Position numbers and translations under genes: made by a program | In this document: piece by piece, positions 1 to 10,940 of the stretch | Layout of the letters: each line of letters begins with the position of its first letter | Numbering within the stretch: the stretch's first letter is position 1 | From: a virus | IMG/VR virus record: IMGVR_UViG_3300024261_000044 | Span: 1-52,200 of that record | Reading direction: 5' to 3' (one strand) | DNA length: 52,200 nt | The notes under the pieces: generated by a model | What the model saw: only the letters and a program-made list of their open reading frames with translations | What the model was told of the DNA's origin: nothing | Database searches by the model: none

Positions 1-555
1 GTTTAAGGCGGGCTCACTTGACGGGTTAAAAAAGAAAGCTTTAAAATCATACGTAGATGGTTTATCAACCAACTCTATGGAGAAATCTGTTTCTAACAAA
101 CCGGTTTCTCTGTTGTATCCTGGGGTATCATCCCCAATACTTAAAGAAAATAATACATTATAATCTGAGGACGTTGATAACTTATAGAAAATATCTACTT
201 TACCAAGTATACCTGTAGAGGGTTGTAAGTTACTAAAAGCAAAGATTCCTTCACTGCCTTCCCCCTGCTGCCCTGAAAATGGGCTACCTTCAGTAACCCC
301 TAATGACGGAGAAGTTTGAAAAATTAGAGGAGCTGTGTCCTCTGCATCGAATTCGTCTACAATACTAACGTTTATACTGTCGTCGGATGAAAATCCCATA
401 CCATAGAATTTTATAAGGTACGGACCAGTTACTAAATTTTTAAATTCGTAAAAACCATACTTATCTGTTACATCTACGTCAACTCTAACATTATTGGAAT
501 TGTAAATGGATGCCATCACGCCACCTTTGTCTAATCTAGACTTATAAGAAGCCAT
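1..555 (-). CDS. Putative virion protein, cut by the window edge
   Basis: The frame opens at an ATG (553-555) and stays open to base 1, giving at least 185 residues, so its C-terminus lies outside. The N-terminal part (about residues 16-60) alternates short beta strands, with DVTDKYGFYEFKNLVTGPY resembling carboxypeptidase-regulatory-like or prealbumin-like beta domains common in phage fibres and adhesins. This resemblance is inferred from pattern only. It starts 6 bases after the TAG of the preceding gene, so it is co-transcribed with the fibre genes. No in-frame TGA was seen. It is probably a tail-fibre-associated or decoration protein; the exact role is unknown. Confidence 0.65.
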   Translation of the reverse strand, partial: MASYKSRLDKGGVMASIYNSNNVRVDVDVTDKYGFYEFKNLVTGPYLIKFYGMGFSSDDSINVSIVDEFDAEDTAPLIFQTSPSLGVTEGSPFSGQQGEGSEGIFAFSNLQPSTGILGKVDIFYKLSTSSDYNVLFSLSIGDDTPGYNRETGLLETDFSIELVDKPSTYDFKAFFFNPSSEPALN

Positions 556-561
556 GGCTTA

Positions 562-981
562 CTAACCCTTATCTGATATTTTTGGCTTTCCTGTGATGGA
601 AATACTACCAGTAAATGCGCAGTCATTATTAGGTGAAGTATCGTCCGGGTCAAACGCATCAATAATCATAGTTCTGGTTGACCCCTGTGCCGCCGTAATG
701 TCTACCTTTATAGATTGAGAAAAAATACCCGTACCGGAAACTTCTAGTATAGCAGCCATAGATTTTTGCTCATTTTGATATATTCTTATTATTGCTGGGT
801 CAGTACCGCTAACTCCGTCTGCACCCTTACAATCAAAAGTAATGCTAGTAAGTGTAAAGTCTACAGTTAAGTTTTCTCTGTGAAGTTCTCTAGCTTTTTC
901 TGTAATTCCAGAAAACCATTTATCACCAGTTGTGAGCCCAGAGGGCTCATTGTCTAACACCATTTTTTGTGTAAATCCCAT
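562..981 (-). CDS. Hypothetical virion protein (139 aa)
   Basis: A complete 139-residue frame runs from ATG 981 to TAG 562. It lies between the large fibre gene and another virion-like gene on the same strand, separated from the fibre by 9 bases. The protein alternates polar beta-strand stretches (for example VDFTLTSITF and AAILEVSGTG) with Gly/Ser/Asp turns. It has no cysteine-rich motif, signal peptide or membrane segment that I can see. Position and composition suggest a small beta-sandwich fibre accessory protein. I do not recognise the family. It contains TGG tryptophan and no in-frame TGA. Confidence 0.65.
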   Translation of the reverse strand: MGFTQKMVLDNEPSGLTTGDKWFSGITEKARELHRENLTVDFTLTSITFDCKGADGVSGTDPAIIRIYQNEQKSMAAILEVSGTGIFSQSIKVDITAAQGSTRTMIIDAFDPDDTSPNNDCAFTGSISITGKPKISDKG

Positions 982-990
982 ATCTATTTC

Positions 991-3900
991 CTATACGCTA
1001 AAGCTTGTTGAATGCCTATTAATTTTTGTTTCTCCCTTAGTTGAACTACCTGTAGAGTCTTTTATAAGAACATCTTTACCAGTTTGCTCTCCGTTACCCA
1101 TAGTAATTTCATCCCCATTTTTGTCGAAAGCATCAAACGTAACGTCACCAGTACCCGTGTCTTTAGTCACCAAACCTGAAACTACAGTTACATTAACTGG
1201 CATCTGTACGAGAATTTGATCTCCCGGAGCAATGCCTCCACCACCACTTACTATGTCACTATATAGTTCTGTGCCTACAGGCTGCTTATTTTGTAAAGGT
1301 CTTACTTTTACATACCACATAGAAGGCGTATTAGTAGTTACGGGGGTAAGTTTATTTCCCGTTATAAATTTTGTGACACTTGTATCTGATGCTGAAAATG
1401 AAGGATTTTCTGTTTTTGAATAAACTACTTCAAATTCGTGTGCACTATTCTGACCATCTGAAGAGTCGTACCACCCACTGCCAACAATCTCAATATTAAA
1501 CCCAAAGACACTGCTCGTCAATGAAATGCCTGCTGCTGTAGTTATGTTCGGAAGTTCATGTAAATAATTTTGTGAGTAGGAAACAAAGCCTGACCCATCA
1601 TGATCCGGGTCATACGTTCCTGCTGCCATCCTCTCAAAGCTAGTTTCTAAGTATGAATTTTTACCTTTTAACTCAAAATACCATCTTTTACCAAGATTTA
1701 GTTTTACTATGTAATTTGGGTTTGTTACAAATTCAGAGTCTAACATATACGTTTCTACATATCCCGTAGGCTGTGAGGTATTTGTATCCAGCTCAATACA
1801 TTTTAATACGTACCCATCGGAGTACCTATCTACAATACGAGCAGTGGATGCTGAGTCTTGGTCACTTTGTGTAAAAGTTGTTCCTACGGTAATTTCAATA
1901 TCTGTACCATTATCTACTATATTAGTTATTTTGTAAGAATTAGAAGTTTCTTCTAAATACAGGGTCTTTCCGTCGGTTAGCAGTAAATCGTTACTAGACA
2001 TAGTAAAATGAGTAAGCTTCACAGTATTTCCTCCTACGGAAGGTGCCTGGCCTGCTACAAAACTTAGTGCGTCATAGTTCCATTTTAGAGAAATAAATCC
2101 AGCTTGTTCTTCTTTATTGGAAGTTGGGTATACGTCGTAAAGTCTGAAGTTGGTTAATGTTGTGGGAGTACCTGCTACTGTAGCCACTAATCTTTGGTTG
2201 TCAGTTCCAAGCCCAAGATAGAATTCTTCATTTGCCACGCCACTTATATATACATTAGATCCTACGTCACCTCCACCTAAAGTAAGTCCGTAAATAACGG
2301 CATCATGTAAAGTTGTCACTCCAGTAAATTCAGATGACTGGCCTATACTTGCTCCTCCAGTTCTAACCTCATTTGCTTCAATATCCAGTATATTCATATT
2401 AGCATACCCCCATTCAAAAGAGCGGGTACCGCTTAAAGTAGGGTTTTGGGCCAAATCTATGCTATCTGCTAAAATTTTGGGAGAGTATAAAACTCCGTCT
2501 GAACTTTTAAAAGAAGCCACCTGTCCACCAGGACCAGTGATTTCCATATCTGGCCCGTTTACTTGGAAGTTAAACCCACCTGAAGTAGCTATACCGCCTA
2601 AGTTAAAGTTTGTTACGCTTCCAGTATCATTAAAAAATCGCGTGTCACCTTTAACCAGTAATCTCGAATTTTTAGTATTTAAAGTCTTGTTTATGCCTAA
2701 TGATAAGTTTCCGGACCTGTCAAATCCTGCGACCATATTAGTAAAAGTTTGCCCGGATGCAGTAGGTATATTTAAATTTTTTATTGACGCTTCGTTTATT
2801 GTAGATGAATTACTAATATCTAAATTTTCTATAACCCCGTATTCATTATATAAAGTCTGTATAGATGCGGCCCCGCCAGAAACAGAAAGTCCACCATCCC
2901 CGACAATGTTAACTTCTTGAAGCTGTGCAAACCCACCAGTTAAATTTTGTATTGTTCCCAAGTTATCTACTGTGAGGTTCCTAGATACCTCTGTATCTTT
3001 TGAGTACATAGTATTAGATGCTTTTATATTTCCAGTAACATGTAGCATCTCTTCTGGAGATACGTTGTTAATTCCTATGTGACCATCTGAATTCCTAACT
3101 AAAATTCTATCGTTACTTCCAGTTTTTATTACTAAATTTGATGTAGAGTCTGTTTCAATAAAAGACTCGTTTGTACCTGTGTACATACTAACAGAGCTAG
3201 TACCTTCAGAATTATGGATAGTTAAAGCTTTCCATAAATTTGATGTTTGCTTAATATGTAAAGAAGATGTGTCTGTGGAAGAGGGTACATACCCTATACC
3301 TACAGACCCGTCTGTTTTTAAGTACAGTTGATTGTTAGTTACTGAGCTACTGTACACAGCTTTTAAAATTAAATCTTCGTTATATGAGCTAACCTTCCCT
3401 GCATTAATTACCACTTCTTTATCAAAATAGTATCTCGGCATGTCGGTATTAAAGTGAGATCACTCGCTATTCTGTGCACCAATAGTAGTGTACCCATACC
3501 TAGTTTGTAGTTTTACTGCACCACCCTGTTGGTCACCTTGTATACTCCCTCCAGTATGTAAAGCTTCTTGTGGGTTTTTATTGTTAATACCTACCTTACC
3601 GTCCCCAGTGATGGTGACTACCCCAGCAACAGAGCTTCCATTAGGTGATAAGTTTATAACGTCTGGAGAACCTTCTGTATAAAAAATACCGTGGTCAGGG
3701 CTGCTGGTAGAGTAAGCAATTCCAAATGTTGCGTTAGCTTGGCCTCCCATATACACTCTTCTAGACACGCTAGGGGTAAGTTCTATGTTACCGTCTATTG
3801 TTAACTCGGAAGTAGGCACACTAGTTTTTATTCCAACTTTTCCTTCACTTTTATCCACAATAAATACATTGTCAGATACTAGTATGTCATCACCAAACTC

Positions 3901-4647
3901 AACCTTACCTTGTTGCTTGTAGTTTCCAGTAGAATCCCTATCTTTTAAAATTACATCATTTTCGTTTAAAATACTCTTTGATAATTTCAATGAAGATAGG
4001 CCCCGTAAATCGATGACTCCTAATGAGCTAGATGTCCATGTTTTACTAGAAGAGTCCAAAAACGTAAATGTACTATTCTTTAATAGTCTACCTGTGGAAT
4101 CAGTTTTTACTATTGCTAACGGTATTTCATCTAAAGGGTTTACTATAAAAGCTGAATTTAAATTATCTCCTGAAACTAAAACTTTAATTGAGGGTAAAAA
4201 GGTATCAGTATATAATGTGTTTCTTTTAGAGTAAGGTGTTTCTCCAGATGTATCATATAAAAATGCATTCATTGCTGATACTGGATTACTCCCAACTTCT
4301 TGGAAGGATCCTTTTATTAAGTACGTAGTATCTGCTTGTGTTGTTACACCTAAATCCGGCAATGAAAAGTAAGTGCTTGCTTCTAAGTTTATTAAACTTC
4401 CATTATTTAAGTATGCTTTTCCCGGTTGAACTAAAAATTGAGTTGGGACACCACTTGTTGGCTCAGAAAAGATTTGAAAAGTTGAGTCTGAAAAAGGTAT
4501 TTCCCCGTTTACTACGTCAATTGGGATTGCAAAAGAATTAAATAATATGTTTAATCTTTTATATAGGTTAGATTGTACGGCAAATTGAAGATCGTCAAAT
4601 ACTTTTTCTAAATTTTGTACTGTTCCGGATGGTATTTTTATTCTCAT
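991..4647 (-). CDS. Large modular tail fibre protein with one in-frame TGA (1218 aa)
   Basis: With the standard code this reads as two frames, 4647-3460 and 3441-991. They are in phase and separated only by TGA at 3460-3462 (residue 396). Read as Trp, the junction gives NSEWSHFNTDMPRYYF, which closely resembles the H-x-TD-x-P-x-FYF segment of many phage fibres. The N-terminal part carries repeated modules of the form KVGIxxxxPxxxLxxxG (near residues 270 and 350, then again after the TGA), typical of fibres that end modules with a G-x-v-GIGT-x-P motif. The rest is low-cysteine, beta-rich and Ser/Thr/Asn/Gly-rich. It ends at TAG 991. It shares module type with the next fibre gene (4663-7386). 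Likely role: receptor-binding or structural fibre at the baseplate. The start is ATG 4647. Confidence 0.85.
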
Positions 4648-4662
4648 TTTATTTTATCCTGT

Positions 4663-7386
4663 TTATATTGGGGCTATTCATTCTACTGTACAATTAAATA
4701 ATGCACAATACTCCCTACCCGATGTTTCATGCTCAACAAATGTAAGTTTTTTATAACCAGGAGAAGTGGTTTTATGCACACCTTGTAACGATCAGTATTG
4801 AACAGTATTACCGTTAGAGTTGAAATCAGATGTGAACGCTAGTCCTACTGTTACACCGTCTACTAGACACTTTATGAATGACTTAGCATTGTCAGCAGAA
4901 TTGTAATTTACTCCAAGATTAGCTATTATTCTGTAGTACCCCGCTTTTGGTCAGTAAGTGTATCTGGTACCCGTCGTTTTTTCAAATGGAGCAACCACAG
5001 TACTAGCATTTTCGGCAGAGGTAGAACTATTTCACCCAACTGCACCCGGACTATCTGTCATGAAGTGTCTACCGTTCCCGCTGTTATAAGGAACAATTAT
5101 TGTCGTGAAAGGAGCGTGATAAGCTGGACTTACGTCGCTAGGTTTAATTTGAAAAAGTTGTGATTGCACAAGACTTGCATCTTTCAAGTCATTCCCTCGG
5201 AAATCTATGCTCTTATTTACTTCTATATCAGAACTAGATGGAGAGGTTAAACTATTTATAATTAACGACTCAGTAACTGTTAGCTCACTTGCAGTAAAGG
5301 AATTAGATACGATTAAATCTTCTATATTTATGGTTCCGGCAGATACTATACCTTCTGCTTTGATTCTTCCGTTAACATGAAGCATTATATCTGCAGCTGG
5401 AGTAAACTCTTGAGAATTACTAATTCCAATCTTGCCGTTGTATGCTCTTAAGAATACATCATTGTCGGTATTAGATCCTCTTTTAAAACGTAAAAATGCT
5501 GACCCATCATCGTCCTGCATTTCTAGGACGGGACTACCCGCAATTGTACTTGTCATAATATAGGACGTTGGGTCTTGTACTCTAAAACCTAGGTTTAAGC
5601 TTGTCGAATACACATCTAACATTCGCTCTGGATTATTAGTATTAACACCTACCTTTCCAGAAGTATCAATAATAAACTCTGGTACGGAGTTGGCTGTTTG
5701 TTTAATTACATAATCACTTGCATCCCCGCCAGAACCGTTTGAGTCGTCCATACCCGTTAACCAATCTAGACTGCTATCACTATCAACAAAATTTACGGTT
5801 CTTTGTCCCGTACCTTTAATTCTTACAATAGAGTGGTCTTCTCCTTCAAAGACTGCAGAAACATCATCGTTGGAAGTGTCATTAGACAAGTACACATGAA
5901 GTTTACCTTCTGGGGTTGATTCGTTAATCCCTACTCGACCATCCCCGGTTATAGCTATGTCCTCCCTCTCACTTGTACTATTTACAAATTTTAAAGTACC
6001 GTTTTGGTTTTGTATCCTAAAGTCGTCTCCAGAAGTATCATGTATTTCTAGTCTAGCGTCTGTGTTAGAAATTCTTATAGACCCATTTACTTCTAAAGCC
6101 TGATTTGGGTCGTTAGTATTTATACCTATCTTTCCAGCATCAGTTATTCAAACTCGTTCAGCATTATTTGTTTTAAAAATTAAATTATTACTTTCCGTAC
6201 CTATTCAGTTGTAGCCAAACGTAGAGTCTTGGTCTTCAAAAGATATAAATGACCCTGTACCACTGTTTTTTACTCTCAATATGTTCCCAGTAGTGCTTGT
6301 TACGTCTATGTCTAAACCGCTCACAGTTGGTGAGACTGTTCCTATGCCTTGATTACCTGATACATATAGGTCATCTGATAGAGTAGATATACCAGTTACT
6401 CCAAGACTGCCGACTAAAGTTGAGTTACCGTCTACATTTAAATTGCTATCAAAATCCACATTACCGGTGGAAAGAAAAGTTCCATCTACTTTTGTATCGC
6501 CAGACACATGTAATTTGTAAGTACTAAGCCCACTATCTGTGTGTATGCCGACATTTCCACCTGCACTGAGTACTATACCATCCGTACTTCCGAACAATGA
6601 ATTCTGAATAATTCTGAAGGTACCGTTGTCATGTCTACCTACGTAGGATTTAGTTCCAGTACTGTCTGAAAATTTTACTGCTTTGTATGAAGAATTTTTT
6701 ATTGTTATATAAGAGCTATTATCAGAGCTCTCAAAAGTTGCAAGGTTATCACTTGAATCATAAACAGAAAGTGGGTCAGGTGAAATACTTGTAACACTAC
6801 TTCCTATGGAAAGGTTTTCTGACATTAGTACCTGTCCTTGAACATCCATTTTAAACCCAGATGTTAAAATATTTCCTTCTCCGAAAGTTAAAGTTTGTCC
6901 AGTTTTTACAAGTTTCACATCAGAATCAAGAGACACTTCTAAAGTACCATGTGGTTGGTTAGGAGTCCAATCTGTCGTTATACCGTTAGATCCTGAGATT
7001 GTAATAGTACTAACATTGTTCGTATCGTCTACAGATAACTCGTAGGAAGAATAGTTATTATCATTATCTTCTGGAGAATCAAACTTTATTAAAGTACTAT
7101 GAAGGTCTTTCCTACCTATATTTAAAATATTATCCCCAGCCACTCCCAGGCCAGTAACGGAATTATCGGATGTTATAGTTTTATTCTGTAAAGTTTGGGT
7201 TGCGCTTGTCCCGACAAGTACACTACTAGAAGGAGCATTAGGGCCTATCGCTTCGTAAGTTTCTGATGTTGAGTCATCTACGTCAAACACAGTTAAATCA
7301 GCATCGATACTAGTCATGTTACTATTCATAGTATTCATACCTTCTCTTGGTGTCATTCCTGACGTAATTAATGTTATATTTGCCAT
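4663..7386 (-). CDS. Second modular tail fibre with six in-frame TGA codons (907 aa)
   Basis: One continuous frame runs from ATG 7386 to TAA 4663 if TGA is sense. TGA codons lie at 6205, 6148, 5032, 4951, 4792 and 4678 (residues 394, 413, 785, 812, 865 and 903). Read as Trp they give FGYNWIGTESNN, ERVWITDAGKIGIN, GAVGWNSSTS, YTYWPKAGYYRI, VQYWSLQG and CTVEWIAPI. Several KIGIN-x-NDP-type modules repeat through residues 290-600. The last 130 residues, with aromatic WPKAGYYRI and a closing beta-strand series, look like a C1q-like trimeric head domain. With the standard code the gene would lose this domain entirely. It lies 15 bases upstream of fibre gene 991-4647 in the same operon. Likely role: host-recognition fibre. 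Glycine at the TGA sites would not suit the contexts. Confidence 0.85.
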
Positions 7387-7412
7387 ATTTTTTTTCTTAT
7401 CCTTTGTCTAAA

Positions 7413-9320
7413 TTAAGGTAAATCTTCGTAAGGTAACTCCGCATCCCATAAAGTCCAGCTATTTTCTCCTCAGGTTGCTCACTCACTTGTGCCAGAAACT
7501 TTCACTAAGTGCTCTGTCTCAACCGAATTGTCTGAATCATAAGTTGTCAGTTTAAACTTATACAACCTATGAGTTGGAGGAACATTAGAAACGGTAGCTG
7601 ATAACTCCAAGCTTGTTTCATTAGTCATAGTAACCCCTAGGTCACTGCCACCATAACTTTCTATAGGCTCAACTAGTTCTCACTTATAGCTTAATATATC
7701 GTCTTCAGGGTCAGAAACCAAGCCCGAAAGTAAAATATTTGCTGAGGATGACGTAGGGTCATACCATTCAGAATCTGAGTAAGTAACTACTTCAGGAGGT
7801 AAGTTAAAAACATTAGCTATTAATCCTGGGGGTACTCTGTCTGTAATAAATTTATCTATAAATAACTTGTGTCCTTTGAATATGTTTTTTACACGGTTAG
7901 TAACTTGTATACCTAAAGTATGGTAGAACTCTTGAGGATTTGATACCTCTCCTGAATACCGACTTTCATCATCTATAATGCTTATTTTACCACCCTCGTT
8001 CTCGTGGTACGCACATTGATAATAAATAGTATTTGGTGTGTCTTTTAAGGGAGTAAAAAATACGTCCCCTACTTCGGACTTCGCATTCTCAACAAACCTG
8101 TTTTCTTCATCTTTTATGGGGTACCCACCTCTAATGTCTGAAGAAAAATAAAAAGCATGGTTGTTAGAATCTACTTCAAATTTATACCGTTTTCTTCTAA
8201 CTAATGACAAAGACTTTCTTTTTTCACCGTCTAGTGAGAATTGATTTTTTCCGCCATCATGATACCCAACGTCACCAATCTCTTTTATTGATGTTGTTAC
8301 TTTAAAGGTATCTCCATCTCTTGTTAGTATTCCAGATATCATAGAAGGATTGCTATCATAATCATACATTGATACCCCAGATATCAAAGAAGAAAATTTG
8401 TCTATTTCATCTCCCACTGATGGGGCGAAGTATGATTCATTTGTAACTTCATAAACTATGTCACCAGTTAATCCAGATATAGTAATGTAATTACTAGTAC
8501 TATTACTTGTTAAACTAGACACTGTTCCAGCCTCATAACTAAAAGGTACACCTAAAATAAGGGAGTATAAGTTTTGTAAATTTTTTAAAGTCGGGTGTTT
8601 CTTTGACGTAGAGTACATTGCATGAGATAACTTAGTTAGGTGTAAGGCCCATTCTTTTTGTTTTTCTAAGTAATTTTTATTTTCATTATTCCATCCACTA
8701 ATAAAGGGCTCGTACCGACCACTTAAAATTATTCTCTCTGGGTCAGGTTCTCCAAATGCTGAGAAAAATACCCCCGTTAAAGATGGGACGAGACTTATGC
8801 CCTCAACAGAGTAGAAGTTTTCACCATAGTTATTAGGCATTTGGTTTGTATTTAAATTTACTCCGCTCCCCGTTGTAGAATAAGTCCCAGCTTCACTTTC
8901 GTAAGAATTGATGTCAGTTAAAAATTTTAAATAGTGTAAGTTATGTATCTCGTAGTCTGTGCCCTCCTGTAAAACTTGCCCAGTACTAATTCCACTCAAT
9001 TCAGGAATTGATAAATACATATCATCTCCAGGTAGTTTATAATAATGCACACCACTAACCATACTCACAGTATTTTTTTCATCACCCTCAAAAGTTACAT
9101 CATATATTTGATGTCCGTGCTCTATGTACCCTCTAGATAAGTCTAAATATTGTGTAAGGTTAGCTTGATATAAGTCGTATGTTAGCCCCTCTGTACCCTC
9201 AAACAGTGCAATTCAAAAAGCTTCTATTCTTTCCTTACTTTCTTTATCAAGTTTACCGTAGAAAGTCCCTAAGATATCTCATAAAGACGAAACATTAATA
9301 TTTGGGTCAGGTGAAAACAT
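7413..9320 (-). CDS. Baseplate or tail fibre-attachment protein with PKD/K319-like end and five TGA codons (635 aa)
   Basis: The frame runs from ATG 9320 to TAA 7413 when TGA is read through at 9279, 9213, 7680, 7479 and 7470 (residues 14, 36, 547, 614 and 617). The N-terminus then reads VSSLWDILGTFYGKLDK and RIEAFWIALFEG, a helical start common in phage tail proteins. Near residue 547 the TGA fills the tryptophan of DPEDDILSYKWELVEP, the signature turn and strand of PKD/K319-type beta-sandwich domains (D-P-D-G-D-x-L-x-Y-x-W). The last residues alternate TGA and TGG codons as TSEWATWGENSWTLWDAEL. A KFEVDSNNHAFYFSSD region (near residue 290) looks like another beta domain. The ATG directly abuts the TAA of the upstream gene. 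Exact role unknown, most likely a baseplate-periphery or adaptor protein. Confidence 0.8.
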
Positions 9321-10940
9321 TTAAACCTGTGATATTCCTACTAAACTTTCATCGTTAGCATAAAACCTTCCTACTTGAGTTATAGACATCTCGTATGCTT
9401 GGCCTCTTACTGATAAGACATCGCTCACAAACTCTGTATTAAAAGATTTCACAGATACGTCCATGTCTAAATTTACATGAGTAGCACCATTAGCATACAG
9501 TAAGTCTACAAAGTCTGACTTGTCGAAAGAAGTCCTTTCTAGAGAATTTATATAGTCTTTAAACTTATCTTTCATAAGAACTTCATCTACCCCCCCAGAG
9601 TACTCTAAATCGTTGATTTGAATTATATGTGGAGGCATTGCTTTTACTAACATATCGGATGCCGGAAATTTAAAGTTTTCTCCAATTATTAAGGAGTTAG
9701 CAGAGGATCCAAATGACCAGTGTCTGTAAGTTATATCTACCTCTGTCCCTACACTATCCTCCTCAAACAGTATTAAGAAGTTTGTTTTGTTGGAAAATGC
9801 AAGTGACTTGTCTACAATAGATATATTGTACGACGACGGGTCAAACTCTTCTTGAGAATAATGCTCAGTTAATGAAAGTATCTCCACAACATAAGGGTCG
9901 AAAGAAGATATGTTACTTGTAATTATTTGGTTACTGTCACTGACTGTGCCAGTAGCTACACCTACCTGGTAATTACTAGGGTCATGGATGTATATGTCAG
10001 TAGAATTCCCTCTATGTATTCCGTCTAAGTTAGTATTGGAAACTTTTATATAGTATGTAACCAGTGAGTGCTCAACGTCTCTATCTAAGTCTGCTCCAGG
10101 GTATTCAAAGTCTGGGCCTGAGTTAGCAGCGGTTGCGGCTAAACTAATAAAACCGTTGTCATCTTTATACCAGCTAATTGGTTCCACAGATGATTGTATC
10201 TTTTGCAAATCTCTATCGTCGTCTATAGTATGAGAATGGGAGCCTAGTGATTCTCACTCAGAATTTTTTACATTTCAAATGCCTAGCTTTACCTTACTAT
10301 GTGGGTAGGTTACTTTATCTGATTCTGCAGCATATAACACGGGATCATACCCTACTCCGTAATAGTCTACAGTTAATGGCCCACTGTCCGGAAACTCTAA
10401 GCTATCCAATTTAAATTTAAATAGCTGCATAGGAAATGTCTCTTCGAAAGACTCAATAATTAAGTTATCATAATACCACTCAGAATTTCTAGTTTGCGCA
10501 ACTGCTAATCCAAAGTGTTCCCCCTTAGCAACAGGTATGTAAGGTGGGTATGTTTGACCTCTATTGATAATTGCAGTGTTATCTGCAAACTCAGTAAATT
10601 CTTCTGAATCAAATATCCAAGCTTTAGTAGCCATCTTCGGCCAAACCTTCATTTGAAAATCATACCATTTATTAGGCTCTATCCAAGATTTAGCTGCTTG
10701 AAGGAATTGATTTTTACCTGATGTCTGATCAAACATCTGATCATGGCCAACCCACACCTCTTCCTGAAGTATATCGTTGTCAACTAAGTACACATTATAT
10801 TTTCAAAAGTTTTTATTGTCTTTTATCTTCCCTATGTACCCAGATGCTTCCTTTACTGTCATTCCAGTATGTTCTGCAAACACAGCTAAGTCACCCACGT
10901 AATTTGGGCTATAAGGGTCTTTTGATGTATAAACTGGCAT
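9321..10940 (-). CDS. Tail/baseplate-associated protein with three in-frame TGA codons (539 aa)
   Basis: The frame starts at ATG 10938-10940, overlapping the stop of the J-like gene as TAATG, and ends at TAA 9321. It contains TGA at 10803, 10275 and 10254 (residues 46, 222 and 229). As Trp these read KNFWKYNVYLVDND and GIWNVKNSEWESLGSH. Residues about 60-170 (KWYDFQMKVWPKMATKAW and following) resemble a lectin or LamG-like jelly roll, a judgement from sequence pattern only. The C-terminal 300 residues are beta-rich and low in cysteine. Standard-code reading would break it into two fragments with poor starts (GTG and TTG). Its place directly after the J-like baseplate gene suggests a baseplate or fibre-connector role; the family is not recognised. 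Confidence 0.75.

Noticed and set aside
932-1219. Rightward frames opposite the fibre and tail genes
   Set aside because: These are antisense shadows of the long leftward genes with no ribosome sites or recognisable motifs.
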